From Rhizorhabdus dicambivorans (GTDB lineage: Bacteria > Pseudomonadota > Alphaproteobacteria > Sphingomonadales > Sphingomonadaceae), in NCBI RefSeq assembly GCF_002355275.1, contig NZ_CP023449.1, positions 620,001-684,000 of the forward strand: a DNA stretch of 64,000 bases, written 5' to 3'. A program made the translations under genes and the position numbers. This document shows, piece after piece, positions 43,199 to 52,143 of the stretch. The notes below the pieces were generated by a model that was given only the letters and a program-made list of their open reading frames with translations, was not told the origin of the DNA and searched no databases. Position 1 is the stretch's first letter; each line of letters begins with the position of its first letter.

Positions 43199-44640
43199 CC
43201 GCGCTTCCCTACAGCTTCGCGCGCCGCCATGGCGTGCTGGTCCAGGACGGCGAGCGCTGCCTCCACCGCGCGGGGGCGGACCCGCATGCGCTGCTGGAGA
43301 TGCAGCGCCGTTTCGGCCCGCTGCTCGCCTTCGAGAGCGTGGCGGACGAGGCGTTCGACGGCGCCATCGCCGCGCAATATCGCGACAGTGCGGCGGGCGG
43401 CATGGACCTGAGCGAGACCGACGATCTCGCCACCTTGGCCGACAGCGCGGCGGCGGTCGACGATCTGCTCGACAGCCGGGACGACAGCCCGGTGATCAAG
43501 CTGATCAACGCGCTGCTGCTGCAGGCGGTGAAGGACGGCGCCTCCGACATCCACGTCGAGACGCAGGAGAAAAGGCTGATCGTCCGCTTCCGGGTCGATG
43601 GCGTGCTGCGCGACATCGTCGAGCCGAAGCGCGCGCTGGCGCCGCTGCTGGTCAGCCGCATCAAGGTGATGGCGCGGCTCGACATCGCCGAAAAGCGGAT
43701 ACCGCAGGACGGGCGCGTGACGCTCCGGGTCGGCGGCTACGACATCGACGTCCGCGTCTCGACCATACCGACCCAGCATGGCGAGCGGGTGGTGATGCGC
43801 CTGCTCGATCGCGGTTCGTCGGGGCTCGATCTGGCCGCGCTCGGCATGTCCGAGCAGGACCGGGAGACCTTCGGCAAGCTGCTCGACAGGCCGCACGGGA
43901 TTCTGCTCGTCACCGGTCCGACCGGATCGGGCAAGACGACCACCCTCTACACCGCGCTGACCCACCTGAACGACCGCAAGCGCAACATCATGACGGTCGA
44001 GGACCCGATCGAATATGAGCTGGCGGGGATCGGCCAGACCCAGGTCAACGCCAAGACCGGCATGACCTTTGCGCGCGGCCTGCGCGCGATCCTGCGCCAG
44101 GATCCCGACGTGATCATGGTCGGCGAGATCCGCGACCAGGAGACCGCCGAGGTTGCGGTGCGATCGTCGATGACGGGGCATTTCGTGCTGTCGACCTTGC
44201 ACACCAACAGCGCGATCGGATCGGTCACCCGGCTGATCGACATGGGGGTGGAGCGCTATCTGCTGGCGCCGATGGTGGTCGGCCTGATCGCCCAGCGGCT
44301 GGTGCGCCGGCTGTGCGAACATTGCCGCTGGCAGGACCGTTCGACCGAGGCCGATTCGATCCTGCTCGGCAAGGCGCTGAAGCCCGGCAAGAAGGTCTGG
44401 CGGGCGCAGGGCTGCGAGCATTGCCATGGCGAGGGCTATTCGGGACGGCTCGGGCTTTATGAGGTGGTGGCGGCCGATGACGAGCTGCGCCGCCTGATCC
44501 ACGACGGCGCTTCCGAGGCGCAGCTCACCGCCGCCGCGCGCAAGCTGGGGCCGAGCCTGCTGGAGGACGGCGTCGCCAAGCTCAAGGCCGGGCTGACGAC
44601 GGTTGAAGAGGTGGCGCGGGTCGTGCAGGACGAAGGCTGA
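43195..44640 (+). CDS. gspE: Type II secretion ATPase GspE
   Basis: A 481-residue cytosolic ATPase driving pseudopilus assembly. The N-terminal domain is followed by the Walker A GPTGSGKTTTLY (about 240-251), the Asp box and Walker B region (IMTVEDPIEYELAGIGQTQV, LRQDPDVIMVGEIRDQETAE), a His box (GHFVLSTLHTNSAIGSVTRL), and a zinc-binding CEHC pair (LCEHCRWQ, GCEHCHGEGY). The length is complete. It starts by ATGA overlap with gspM and its stop overlaps gspF (TGATG). Confidence 0.96.
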   Translation: MTALPYSFARRHGVLVQDGERCLHRAGADPHALLEMQRRFGPLLAFESVADEAFDGAIAAQYRDSAAGGMDLSETDDLATLADSAAAVDDLLDSRDDSPVIKLINALLLQAVKDGASDIHVETQEKRLIVRFRVDGVLRDIVEPKRALAPLLVSRIKVMARLDIAEKRIPQDGRVTLRVGGYDIDVRVSTIPTQHGERVVMRLLDRGSSGLDLAALGMSEQDRETFGKLLDRPHGILLVTGPTGSGKTTTLYTALTHLNDRKRNIMTVEDPIEYELAGIGQTQVNAKTGMTFARGLRAILRQDPDVIMVGEIRDQETAEVAVRSSMTGHFVLSTLHTNSAIGSVTRLIDMGVERYLLAPMVVGLIAQRLVRRLCEHCRWQDRSTEADSILLGKALKPGKKVWRAQGCEHCHGEGYSGRLGLYEVVAADDELRRLIHDGASEAQLTAAARKLGPSLLEDGVAKLKAGLTTVEEVARVVQDEG

Positions 44641-45857
44641 TGCCGGCTTTTGCGTATCGCGCCGTCGATGCGCGCGGTTCCTCCAAGGCGGGGGTGATCG
44701 AGGCATCGAGCCCCGCCGCAGCGCGCCAGCTGCTGCGCGACCGCGAGCTGTTGCCGACCTCGGTGGAGGCGGCAACCGCCGGGGGCGCCGCGCCGGGACT
44801 GGTGGCGCGGTTCCGCAAGCGGATCGGGGCGCGGGCGCTGTCGACGGTGACGCGGCAGATCGCGACGCTCGTGACCAGCGAGGTCAATGTCGAACATGCG
44901 CTGAAGCTGGTCGCCGACCAGGCCGAGAGCGCTACGCTGCGCTCGCTCCTGCTCGATGTGCGCGGGGCGATCCTCGACGGCTACAGCTTTGCCGCCGCGC
45001 TGAAGCTCCATCCGGGGACCTTCCCGGAGTTCTACACCGCCTCGGTCGCGGCGGGCGAACAGGCGGGGCGGCTGCCCCAGGTGCTCGAGCATCTCGCCGA
45101 CTTCGTCGAGAACCGGCAGCGCAACCAGCAGAAAATCCAGCTCGCCCTGCTCTATCCGGCGCTGCTGGCGCTGGTTTCCTTCGGGATGATGGCGCTGCTG
45201 ATGGTCTATGTCGTGCCCGACATCGTCCGGGTGTTCATCTCGCGCGGGGCCGAGCTGCCCTTCCTCACCCGCGCGCTGATCGCGATCTCCACCGGGCTGC
45301 AGAGCTACGGATTGGCGATGATGATTGCGCTTCTGGCGGCCATCCTGCTGTTCGGGCGCTGGCTGCGGGTGCCGGCCAACCGGCTGCGCTTCGATCGCGG
45401 TTTCGCGCGGACATGGCCGTTCGCTCGGTTCAGCCGCCAATATAATGCGGCGCGCTTCGCGGCGAGCCTGGCGACGCTGGTGCAAAGCTCGGTGCCGCTG
45501 GTCGAGGCGCTCAATGCGGCGGCGGCCGTCACCCCCAACGTCCATTTCCGCGAGGCGGCGCTGGGCGTCGCCGCGCGGGTGCGTGAGGGTGCCAGCCTGC
45601 AGGCGGCGATGGGCGAATCGGGCATCTTCCCGTCGATGCTGGTGGCGATCGTCGCGAGCGGCGAGAATGGCGGCCAGCTCGGTCCGGCCCTTGCCCGCGC
45701 CGCCGCCGAGCTGGAACGCGAGCTGGAGGCGATGGCGGCCATGCTGGTCGCACTGGTGGAGCCGCTCGTGCTGCTGCTGATGGGCGGGCTGGTGCTGCTG
45801 ATGGTGCTGGCGATCCTGCTGCCGATCATCAACCTCAACAATATCGTGGGGATGTGA
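44640..45857 (+). CDS. gspF: Type II secretion platform protein GspF
   Basis: A 405-residue polytopic inner-membrane protein. The leader FAYRAVDARGSSKAGVIEAS is followed by two repeated helical domains around RQIATLVTSEVNVEHALKLV and RFAASLATLVQSSVPLVEAL, with TM helices at about 170-190, 220-240 and 375-400. It forms the core of the assembly platform with GspL and GspM. Its leader is the sequence matched by the extra protein at 35695. Confidence 0.95.
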   Translation: MPAFAYRAVDARGSSKAGVIEASSPAAARQLLRDRELLPTSVEAATAGGAAPGLVARFRKRIGARALSTVTRQIATLVTSEVNVEHALKLVADQAESATLRSLLLDVRGAILDGYSFAAALKLHPGTFPEFYTASVAAGEQAGRLPQVLEHLADFVENRQRNQQKIQLALLYPALLALVSFGMMALLMVYVVPDIVRVFISRGAELPFLTRALIAISTGLQSYGLAMMIALLAAILLFGRWLRVPANRLRFDRGFARTWPFARFSRQYNAARFAASLATLVQSSVPLVEALNAAAAVTPNVHFREAALGVAARVREGASLQAAMGESGIFPSMLVAIVASGENGGQLGPALARAAAELERELEAMAAMLVALVEPLVLLLMGGLVLLMVLAILLPIINLNNIVGM

Positions 45858-45874
45858 TGGGGGTGGCCGTCCAA

Positions 45875-46012
45875 GATCCTCCCTGCGCGAAGCGTGGGGA
45901 GGGGGACCATCCGGAGGATGGTGGAGGGGTCTGGCGCGCAGCGCCAGCTTCGCTGTCGCCCCCTCCACCGCCTGCGGCGGTCCCCCTCCCCATCCTGCGG
46001 ATAGGGAGGATC
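45875..46012. repeat. Long imperfect inverted repeat between gspF and gspN
   Basis: About 138 bp with outer arms GATCCTCCCTGCGCGAAGCG / CATCCTGCGGATAGGGAGGA, inner GGGGAGGGGGACC / GGTCCCCCTCCCC, and a CGCGCAGCGCCAGCTTCGCT centre. It lies between convergent genes and may terminate both. Elements of this type are common between genes in alphaproteobacteria. Confidence 0.65.
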
Positions 46013-46018
46013 TTCAGG

Positions 46019-46783
46019 TCAGAGCTCGGTCTCGATCTTCATCCCGCCCGGGGTGGAGGCGAAGGGCAGGGCCGCTGCGCCCTCGGCGGTGACGATCAGC
46101 TGGAGTTTGCCGTCCTTGTCCAGCCCGCCGACCACGAAGGGGGTGCGCGGCTGGCCGAGCGCGGCAAGGTTGATGACCGCGAGGCCCGGCGTCTGACGGA
46201 TGTCGAGCGCCATAGCGGGCACGCCGACCGGCGGCTGCCCGCCGAACGCCTGGCAGCTGCCCGGATCGCTGCGCAGCCTGCCCTCCGCGCCCTGGTCGTC
46301 GCCGCCGATCGACAGCCGCTCGAGATCGATCTGCATCCGCAGGGTGCAGGCGAAGCTGGGCCTGATCAGCGCGCCGAGCAGCGCCCCGTTGGCGGTGCCG
46401 CTGACATTGTCGAGCAGCACCCGGCCCGGCCGCAGCAATGCCCGGCCGGCGAGCGAGGTTTCGGGCCCTTCGGCGGTCACGTCCGCCGCGAAGCCGAAGC
46501 GCGCGATGCTGCGCAGAGGGGCCCAGCGCCATTCGATCCGGTTCGCGGCATCGAGCGGCGCCGATCCGTGCCAGATCGTGCCGGTCGCGTCTGGAAGGGG
46601 CGAAACCAGCTGCGCGGGAATCGTCGCCAGCAGGCTCAGCAGATATATGGCTACGCCCATGCCGGTGAAGATCAGCGTGCGGCGGTTGAAGCGGCGGCGT
46701 TCGGGAGCATCCGATGAATCGAGATAGGCGTCGCGTTCTGGGTCTGCTGCCATCGGCGCTGCTGCTGGGGTCGGCATCGTCAC
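46019..46783 (-). CDS. gspN: Type II secretion protein GspN
   Basis: A 254-residue protein. A charged cytosolic N-terminus is followed by one TM helix (about 36-58, TLIFTGMGVAIYLLSLLATI) and a periplasmic beta-rich domain (LPDATGTIWHGSAPLDAANR, SLAGRALLRPGRVLLDNVSG) matching T2SS_N. The start may be the first ATG (46783) or the Met at residue 11 (46753). In both cases its 5' end overlaps the divergent gene at 46714. Confidence 0.85.
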   Translation of the reverse strand: MTMPTPAAAPMAADPERDAYLDSSDAPERRRFNRRTLIFTGMGVAIYLLSLLATIPAQLVSPLPDATGTIWHGSAPLDAANRIEWRWAPLRSIARFGFAADVTAEGPETSLAGRALLRPGRVLLDNVSGTANGALLGALIRPSFACTLRMQIDLERLSIGGDDQGAEGRLRSDPGSCQAFGGQPPVGVPAMALDIRQTPGLAVINLAALGQPRTPFVVGGLDKDGKLQLIVTAEGAAALPFASTPGGMKIETEL

Positions 46784-47769
46784 TCTGGTCTCCGATCGGG
46801 GCGGCCCCGGCGAGGAAGGCGAAGCGGCCGCGCGCGGCGCTGCTCCTGCCCATGTCTGGCGCTTCGGCCACGGTCGGCCTTAGCATGCAGCGCGCGGCGA
46901 TGCTCGCGCTAACGCCGGGTGCCAAGGCCGAGGATACCATCCTGCTCGATACCGGCGGCACGGCGGCGGGGGCCGGCGCGGCGGTCACCCAGGCGCTGAA
47001 GGGCGCCGCCCGGATCATCGTCGGCCCGCTGTTCGCCGAGGAGAGCCGCGCGGCGGCGCGGGCCGCAGGCGCGGTGCCGGTGCTGAGCTTCAGCAATGAC
47101 GAGGCGCTGGCCGGGAACGGCGCCTTTCTGCTCGGCATCACCGCCGGGCAGAGCGTCACCGCGATCCTCCGCTATGCGCGCGGGCGTGGGGTGAAGCGGG
47201 TGGCGGTGCTCGGTGGCTCGTCGCGCTGGGCGGCGCAGGGCGTGGCGGCGGCGGAGCGGCTGCGCGGCGCGGCCGGGCTCGACGTGATCGTCCTGCCGGC
47301 GGGCACGGTGGCGGCGAGCCTGCCGGCTTTGCTGCGCGGCGTGCAGCCCGATGCGCTGCTCGTCGCCGAGGGCGGCGATGCGCTGCGCGCCGTGGCGCGG
47401 GCGACGGCGGGCAGCGGCCTCCAGCTGCTCGGCACGCAACAGGCGCTCGACCTTCCGCCGCAGGACATGGCGGGTGCATGGCTGTCGGGGCCGAACCCCG
47501 ACGCGCTGTCCGACTTCGCAGGCCGCTATCAGGGCGGCACGATCAGCGCGCCCGGCCTGATCGCCGCGTTGGCCTATGATGCGATGACGATCGTCGAAAT
47601 GCTGCGGGCGGGGGGTGTGGTCGATCGCAACGCGCTGCTCGCCCGGCCCTTCCCGATCGTCACCGGCCCGATCCGCTTCGCCGCCGACGGCAGCGCCCAG
47701 CGCGAGCTGGCGGTGCTGGTCGCCGGGCAGGACGGCTATATGCTGGCGGGCAAGAGCGGGTCGTTGTGA
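46714..47769 (+). CDS. Periplasmic-binding-fold protein (PBP-activator/LpoA-like) in T2SS locus
   Basis: A 351-residue exported protein. MNRDRRRVLGLLPSALLLGS is a signal with an arginine run that could be Tat-type. The mature part has the type I periplasmic-binding fold: ALLLPMSGASATVGLSMQRA, ARIIVGPLFAEESRAAARAA, RVAVLGGSSRWAAQGVAAAE, AWLSGPNPDALSDFAGRYQ. This is closest in style to LpoA-like penicillin-binding protein activators and amino-acid binding proteins. No ABC transporter is nearby. It overlaps gspJ by GTGA, so it is co-translated with the pseudopilin genes. Confidence 0.78.
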   Translation: MNRDRRRVLGLLPSALLLGSASSLWSPIGAAPARKAKRPRAALLLPMSGASATVGLSMQRAAMLALTPGAKAEDTILLDTGGTAAGAGAAVTQALKGAARIIVGPLFAEESRAAARAAGAVPVLSFSNDEALAGNGAFLLGITAGQSVTAILRYARGRGVKRVAVLGGSSRWAAQGVAAAERLRGAAGLDVIVLPAGTVAASLPALLRGVQPDALLVAEGGDALRAVARATAGSGLQLLGTQQALDLPPQDMAGAWLSGPNPDALSDFAGRYQGGTISAPGLIAALAYDAMTIVEMLRAGGVVDRNALLARPFPIVTGPIRFAADGSAQRELAVLVAGQDGYMLAGKSGSL

Positions 47770-48314
47770 CGCTGGAGGCGGAGGAAGCCGGCTTCACCCT
47801 GATCGAGCTGATCATCTCGCTTGCCCTGTTCGGGCTGATCGCGATGGCGGGGCTCGCGCTGGTCGACGGGCTGCTGGGCATCCAGCGCCGCACCGACGGC
47901 CGGCTGGAGCGCCTCGCCGATGTGCAGCGCGCGATGTATGTCGTCGACAATGATCTGTCGCAGGTCGGCGGCGGCGAGCTTCAGGGCGACGGTGCCGGGC
48001 TGAGCTTCAGCCGCCCGCTCGCCGCCGAGGGCGGCGTGCCGGTGCGGGTCGGCTACCAGCTCGGCGCCGGGACATTGCTGCGCAGCATCAGCGGGCCCGG
48101 ACTGCCGCAAGGGGCGCAGCGCGTGCTGCAGGGCGTGGGATCGGTCCGCTGGAGCTATTACCGGCCCGGCCTGGGCTGGATCGACCGCTGGCCCCCCGCC
48201 CCGGAACTGGCGCAGCAATGGCCCGCCGCCGTCGCCGCCGACATCGTGCTGGCTCCGGGCGGGACGGTAACGGGATCGCTGCGGCGGGTCGTGCCGCTGC
48301 CGGCGCATCCATGA
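47766..48314 (+). CDS. gspJ: Minor pseudopilin GspJ
   Basis: A 182-residue pseudopilin with GTG start overlapping the previous stop. The prepilin site AG/FTLIELIISLALFGLIAMAG has the conserved Glu5. The remainder fits GspJ (RRTDGRLERLADVQRAMYVV, DNDLSQVGGGELQGDGAGLS). Overlaps gspK by ATGA. Confidence 0.88.
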   Translation: MTLEAEEAGFTLIELIISLALFGLIAMAGLALVDGLLGIQRRTDGRLERLADVQRAMYVVDNDLSQVGGGELQGDGAGLSFSRPLAAEGGVPVRVGYQLGAGTLLRSISGPGLPQGAQRVLQGVGSVRWSYYRPGLGWIDRWPPAPELAQQWPAAVAADIVLAPGGTVTGSLRRVVPLPAHP

Positions 48315-49183
48315 GCGAGGGAGGGCGAGACGACGAGGGGATGATCCTCGTCAATGTCCTGCTGTTCGTGGCGATCGCGAGCGGCGTCCTGCTGCTGATG
48401 ATCACATCGGAGGATTCGGCGCTCGAACGCGCGTCGCGGATGCGCGAGGCGGCGCGCGCCATGGCGATCGCGCGGGGCGGCGAGGTGTCGGCGGTGGTCG
48501 CGCTGCGCCGCGACGCGGTTGTGGCGCCCGACAGCGACAGCCGCGCAGAGCCGTGGGGGGCGCTGTCGGAAAGCGGCGCCCCGATCGAGGGCGGCAGCTT
48601 CGACCTCGCCATCGCCGATGCGCAGGACCGCTTCAACATCAACGCGCTGATGCAGCCCGATCCGGTCGCCGCCGGCATCCTCGGCCGCATCGCCGGCGCG
48701 GTCGGGATGAGCGAGGAGCAGGCGGCCAAGGCGACCGCCGCGATCCGCGCGGCGGGGCCGGTCAGCGACCTGAGACCGCTCGGCGCGCTCGGCCTGCCGC
48801 CGGGTCAGCTCGCGCGGTTGTCCGGCCTCGTCACGGCGCTGCCCTATGACAGCAGGATCAATCTCAACGCCGCGAGCGAGGACATGCTGGCTGTGCTGAC
48901 CGGCGATGCGATGGCCGCGCGCCGCATCGTCGCCACCCGCGAGCGGCAGGGCTTTGTCACGGCCGCCGATCTGGCGACGCTGAACGTCTCGATGCCGCAG
49001 GGGGCGGGGCTGACCTCGAATCTGTTCTGGGTACGCAGCCGGGTGCGGATCGGCGACACCAGCCAGCAGCTCACCAGCCTGATCGCCCGCAAGGACACAC
49101 CCGATGGCGGCGGCAAGCAGGCTGTGGTGGTCGGCCGCTGGGTGGGCGCCTCGGCGCCGGTGCAGGCGCCGAGGCTGCCGTGA
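48311..49183 (+). CDS. gspK: Minor pseudopilin GspK
   Basis: A 290-residue pseudopilin, the largest minor one and cap of the tip complex. The site EG/MILVNVLLFVAIASGVLLLM lacks the usual Glu5, as is normal for GspK. Family landmarks FDLAIADAQDRFNINAL and SRINLNAASEDMLAVLTGDA are present. The ATG at 48311 is set by the ATGA overlap with gspJ. It ends the operon. Confidence 0.9.
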   Translation: MSEGGRDDEGMILVNVLLFVAIASGVLLLMITSEDSALERASRMREAARAMAIARGGEVSAVVALRRDAVVAPDSDSRAEPWGALSESGAPIEGGSFDLAIADAQDRFNINALMQPDPVAAGILGRIAGAVGMSEEQAAKATAAIRAAGPVSDLRPLGALGLPPGQLARLSGLVTALPYDSRINLNAASEDMLAVLTGDAMAARRIVATRERQGFVTAADLATLNVSMPQGAGLTSNLFWVRSRVRIGDTSQQLTSLIARKDTPDGGGKQAVVVGRWVGASAPVQAPRLP

Positions 49184-49228
49184 ACTGGATGGGCCGCGGA
49201 TCGGCCTCGCGGCGGTCGGCATATTCCG

Positions 49229-49316
49229 CGTCACCCTGAACTCGTTTCAGGGTCCACTCCTTACCCGCTCCGGCGCTCCCGTTGATGAGTGGATGCTGAA
49301 CCGCGTTCAGCATGAC
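49229..49316. repeat. REP-like palindrome pair after gspK
   Basis: CGTCACCCTGAACTCGTTTC with AGGGTCCACTCC, then GATGCTGAACCGCGTTCAGC with ATGACG, in inverted arrangement between convergent gspK and the TonB receptor. The same TCA(C/T)C-stem-GGxTCCA theme is seen at 61285. Confidence 0.6.
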
Positions 49317-49377
49317 GTAAACGAGAAAGGGCGCGGAGCTTCCGCCCCGCGCCCCTTCCCTGATCCGGTCGAGAGGA

Positions 49378-52065
49378 TCAGAAGTTGGCGGTGAGCCCCA
49401 GCGAGAAGCTGCGGCCGACATCGTAGCGGTTGAGATAGACGATGTTCGCGCCGGCCTTCTGGAACTCCTTGTAGCCGGTGCCCGTCAGGTTGCGGGCCTC
49501 GATCTTCAGTTCCATGTCGGTGTTCAGGATCTTGAAGCCCTGGCGGCCGACGAGGTCGAGGCGGATGCCCGGCTTCTCCTGGATGTCGGGCTGGCTGAGC
49601 GTGCCCTGGATCGGGCCGCGGTTGGTGACGCGCTCGCTCGCATAGTTGAACAGGACGGTGAGCTGCGAGAGCCGCTCGGTATCCTCGAAGCTGAGCTGGA
49701 TATTGCCGATATGATCGGACTGGCCGGTCAGCGGCGCGCCGTCGCGGAACAGCGCGTTGGCGGCGACCGGGGACAGGTCCGGGCCGATCACGATCGAATT
49801 GTCGACCTTCAACTTCGACTTGGTGAAGGTGTAGTTGCCGATCAGCACCAGCCGCTTGGTCTCGAAGAAGGACCCGCCCAGCGTATCGAGCGGGACATGC
49901 TTCTCGACCTCGATCTCGGCGCCGTAGAGCTGCGCTTCGGGCGCGTTGGCGAAGCCGGTGCGCAGCACGCCGCCACCCGCAAAGAAGGCCGCGGCCTCGA
50001 TCGGGTTGTTGAGCTTCTTGTAGAAGCCGGCGACCGACAGGCGCTGGTTGCGGTCGAAATACCATTCGAAGCGCGCCTCGCCGTTATACAGCGTCGAATC
50101 GCGCAGGAAGGGGTTGCCGGTGAACTGGCGGTCGCTGTCGAAATCCTGGTAGATCTGGCGCGCAAGCTCGCGGAACTGCGGGCGGGCGACGGTCTTCGAT
50201 CCGGCCAGGCGGACCTGCATGTCGTCTTGGATATTATAGGTCAGCGTGGCGGCCGGTAGCAGGTAGCTCTTCGACAGCTGGGTGCCCGCGCCCGCGTCCG
50301 GGGTGACGAACTGCTCGGCATCCTCGTAGCGGAGGCCGCCCTGCAGCCGCAGGCCCTGGGCCAGTTCGATCTCGGCCTGGCCATAGGCTGCCTTGATCTC
50401 CAGGCCGGCGCTGTAGGCGCGCGAGCCCTCGGCGCCCGAAACGTCGCGCAGCTGGATGTTGTAGGTGTAGATATTATAGTCGGAGACCAGGAAGTCCGGA
50501 CGCTCCTGCGCGACCGCAAGGTCCAGCGCGCCGGCCGGACGGAAATACTGGAACTGGTAGCGTTCCGACTGGCGCTTGGTCTTGCTGTAGGCGACGCCGC
50601 CGCTGATCGTGCCGGTCAGGGCGCCATCCAGCTTGTAGGCAATGTCGCCGCTGGCGGCATAGATATCCTCGTTCAGATCGCTGAACGCGATATCGGCCGA
50701 CTGGCCGCCCGAGGCGAGGTTGTTGATATAGTCGCCCGCCTGCGCGCTGTAGAAATAGCTGAACCCACGCTCATAGGGGCTCTCGCGCTGCGAATTGGCA
50801 TAGGTGGCGCGCAGGTCGATGCTGAGCGGCCCGAAGCGCAGCTCGGCGACGCCCTGGGTGTCGATCAGCTGGCGCTCGAACCAGTAGGTGTTCTGCTTGA
50901 TCAGCGAATCCGGCTGGCCGGCGACGGGATCGGACACGCTGCGATTGTAGCCCGACGACAAGCGGCCCTGCTTGACGGTGTCGCGGATGAACAGGTTGGT
51001 CCAGCGGAACTTGTGGTCGTTCACCTCGGCGCCGAGGCCGAGCAGGCCGTTCACCGTGACGTGGTTGTCGGTGATGACGGTCTGGAACTGGCTGTTCGGG
51101 ATGCCGGCGAGGCCCGGATCGATCGACGACTGCTGCAGCACGTCGCGGGTTTTCCAGCTGTTGCTGAAGCCGAGCGCGGCAAGCACGCCGACCCGGCCGC
51201 TGTCGGTGTCCATCGAGGTGCCGGCGGTGATGTCGGCCGAGAAATTGGCGGGAATGTTGCGGTTGCGCTGGAGCAGCGACGTATCCGCATTGTTCAGGCT
51301 TGCCGCGAAATCCTGCAGGTCGGCGGCGCTGTAGGTCGCTCCCTGGACGATAGGCGTGGTGCTCGAATTCTTGACCGCGGCCTTCAGTCCGCGCGGAATG
51401 TCGCGGGTGCCGTTATCGAAACCGAACCAGTCATAGTCCGAGCCATAATAGGTATAGCCCAGCTTGCCGGTCGTCTCGCTGTCCCCGCTGATCGAGCCAC
51501 CGATCGACAGGAAGGGCTCGCTGGGGATCGCCTTGGTAGTCAGGTTGATCACGCCGCCGCCGAACTCGCCCGGATAATTGGCCGAATAGCTCTTCTGGAC
51601 GAGCGAGGAGGCGAGGATGCTGGTGGGGAACAGGTCGAGCGGGACAACGCGCTTGAGCGGTTCGGGGCTCGGCAGCGGCGAGCCGTTGAGCAGCGCCAGC
51701 GAATAGCGGTCGCCGAGGCCGCGGACATAGACGAAGCCGTTGCCGACCACCGACAGGCCGGTGACGCGCTGGAGTGCGCCCGCGATGTCGCCATCGCCGG
51801 TGCGGGCGATATCGGCCGAGGAGAGGACCGAGACGACCTGCGGGGTCGCGCGGATCACATTCTGCTGCCGGCGGCCGGTCACGACGATATCGCGGGTCGA
51901 GGGCGCGGAGGCGCCGAGGGTCGAGACTTCGACCTGCTCTTCCTCGGGTTCGGCGGCGGCGGGTGGCGTGGCGGGTGCGGCGGGAGTCTGGGCGAGCGCC
52001 GCCGCAGACGTCATCAGCGCCGTCGAGAGAAGGAGAGAGCGCCCGAGGGCGAGAGGAGTCTTCAT
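49378..52065 (-). CDS. TonB-dependent receptor paired with beta-helix lipoprotein
   Basis: An 895-residue outer-membrane receptor. Signal MKTPLALGRSLLLSTALMTS, an Ala/Pro/Glu linker, a TonB-box-like RDIVVTGRRQQNVIRATPQV, plug about 65-190 (VYVRGLGDRYSLALLNGSPL, YSANYPGEFGGGVINLTTKA), and a barrel ending SLGLTANF. No STN domain. It lies 78 bp after the lipoprotein gene on the same strand, so the two likely form one operon. A Pho-box-like site precedes the pair. Transport of a phosphorus compound is inference. Confidence 0.92.
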   Translation of the reverse strand: MKTPLALGRSLLLSTALMTSAAALAQTPAAPATPPAAAEPEEEQVEVSTLGASAPSTRDIVVTGRRQQNVIRATPQVVSVLSSADIARTGDGDIAGALQRVTGLSVVGNGFVYVRGLGDRYSLALLNGSPLPSPEPLKRVVPLDLFPTSILASSLVQKSYSANYPGEFGGGVINLTTKAIPSEPFLSIGGSISGDSETTGKLGYTYYGSDYDWFGFDNGTRDIPRGLKAAVKNSSTTPIVQGATYSAADLQDFAASLNNADTSLLQRNRNIPANFSADITAGTSMDTDSGRVGVLAALGFSNSWKTRDVLQQSSIDPGLAGIPNSQFQTVITDNHVTVNGLLGLGAEVNDHKFRWTNLFIRDTVKQGRLSSGYNRSVSDPVAGQPDSLIKQNTYWFERQLIDTQGVAELRFGPLSIDLRATYANSQRESPYERGFSYFYSAQAGDYINNLASGGQSADIAFSDLNEDIYAASGDIAYKLDGALTGTISGGVAYSKTKRQSERYQFQYFRPAGALDLAVAQERPDFLVSDYNIYTYNIQLRDVSGAEGSRAYSAGLEIKAAYGQAEIELAQGLRLQGGLRYEDAEQFVTPDAGAGTQLSKSYLLPAATLTYNIQDDMQVRLAGSKTVARPQFRELARQIYQDFDSDRQFTGNPFLRDSTLYNGEARFEWYFDRNQRLSVAGFYKKLNNPIEAAAFFAGGGVLRTGFANAPEAQLYGAEIEVEKHVPLDTLGGSFFETKRLVLIGNYTFTKSKLKVDNSIVIGPDLSPVAANALFRDGAPLTGQSDHIGNIQLSFEDTERLSQLTVLFNYASERVTNRGPIQGTLSQPDIQEKPGIRLDLVGRQGFKILNTDMELKIEARNLTGTGYKEFQKAGANIVYLNRYDVGRSFSLGLTANF

Positions 52066-52143
52066 GGTGGTGTCCCCGTTCGGATGAGCGAACGGGCGGC
52101 GACCGCTTTCGCGACCGCCGCCCGCCAGGTCGTCAAGCGTCGG

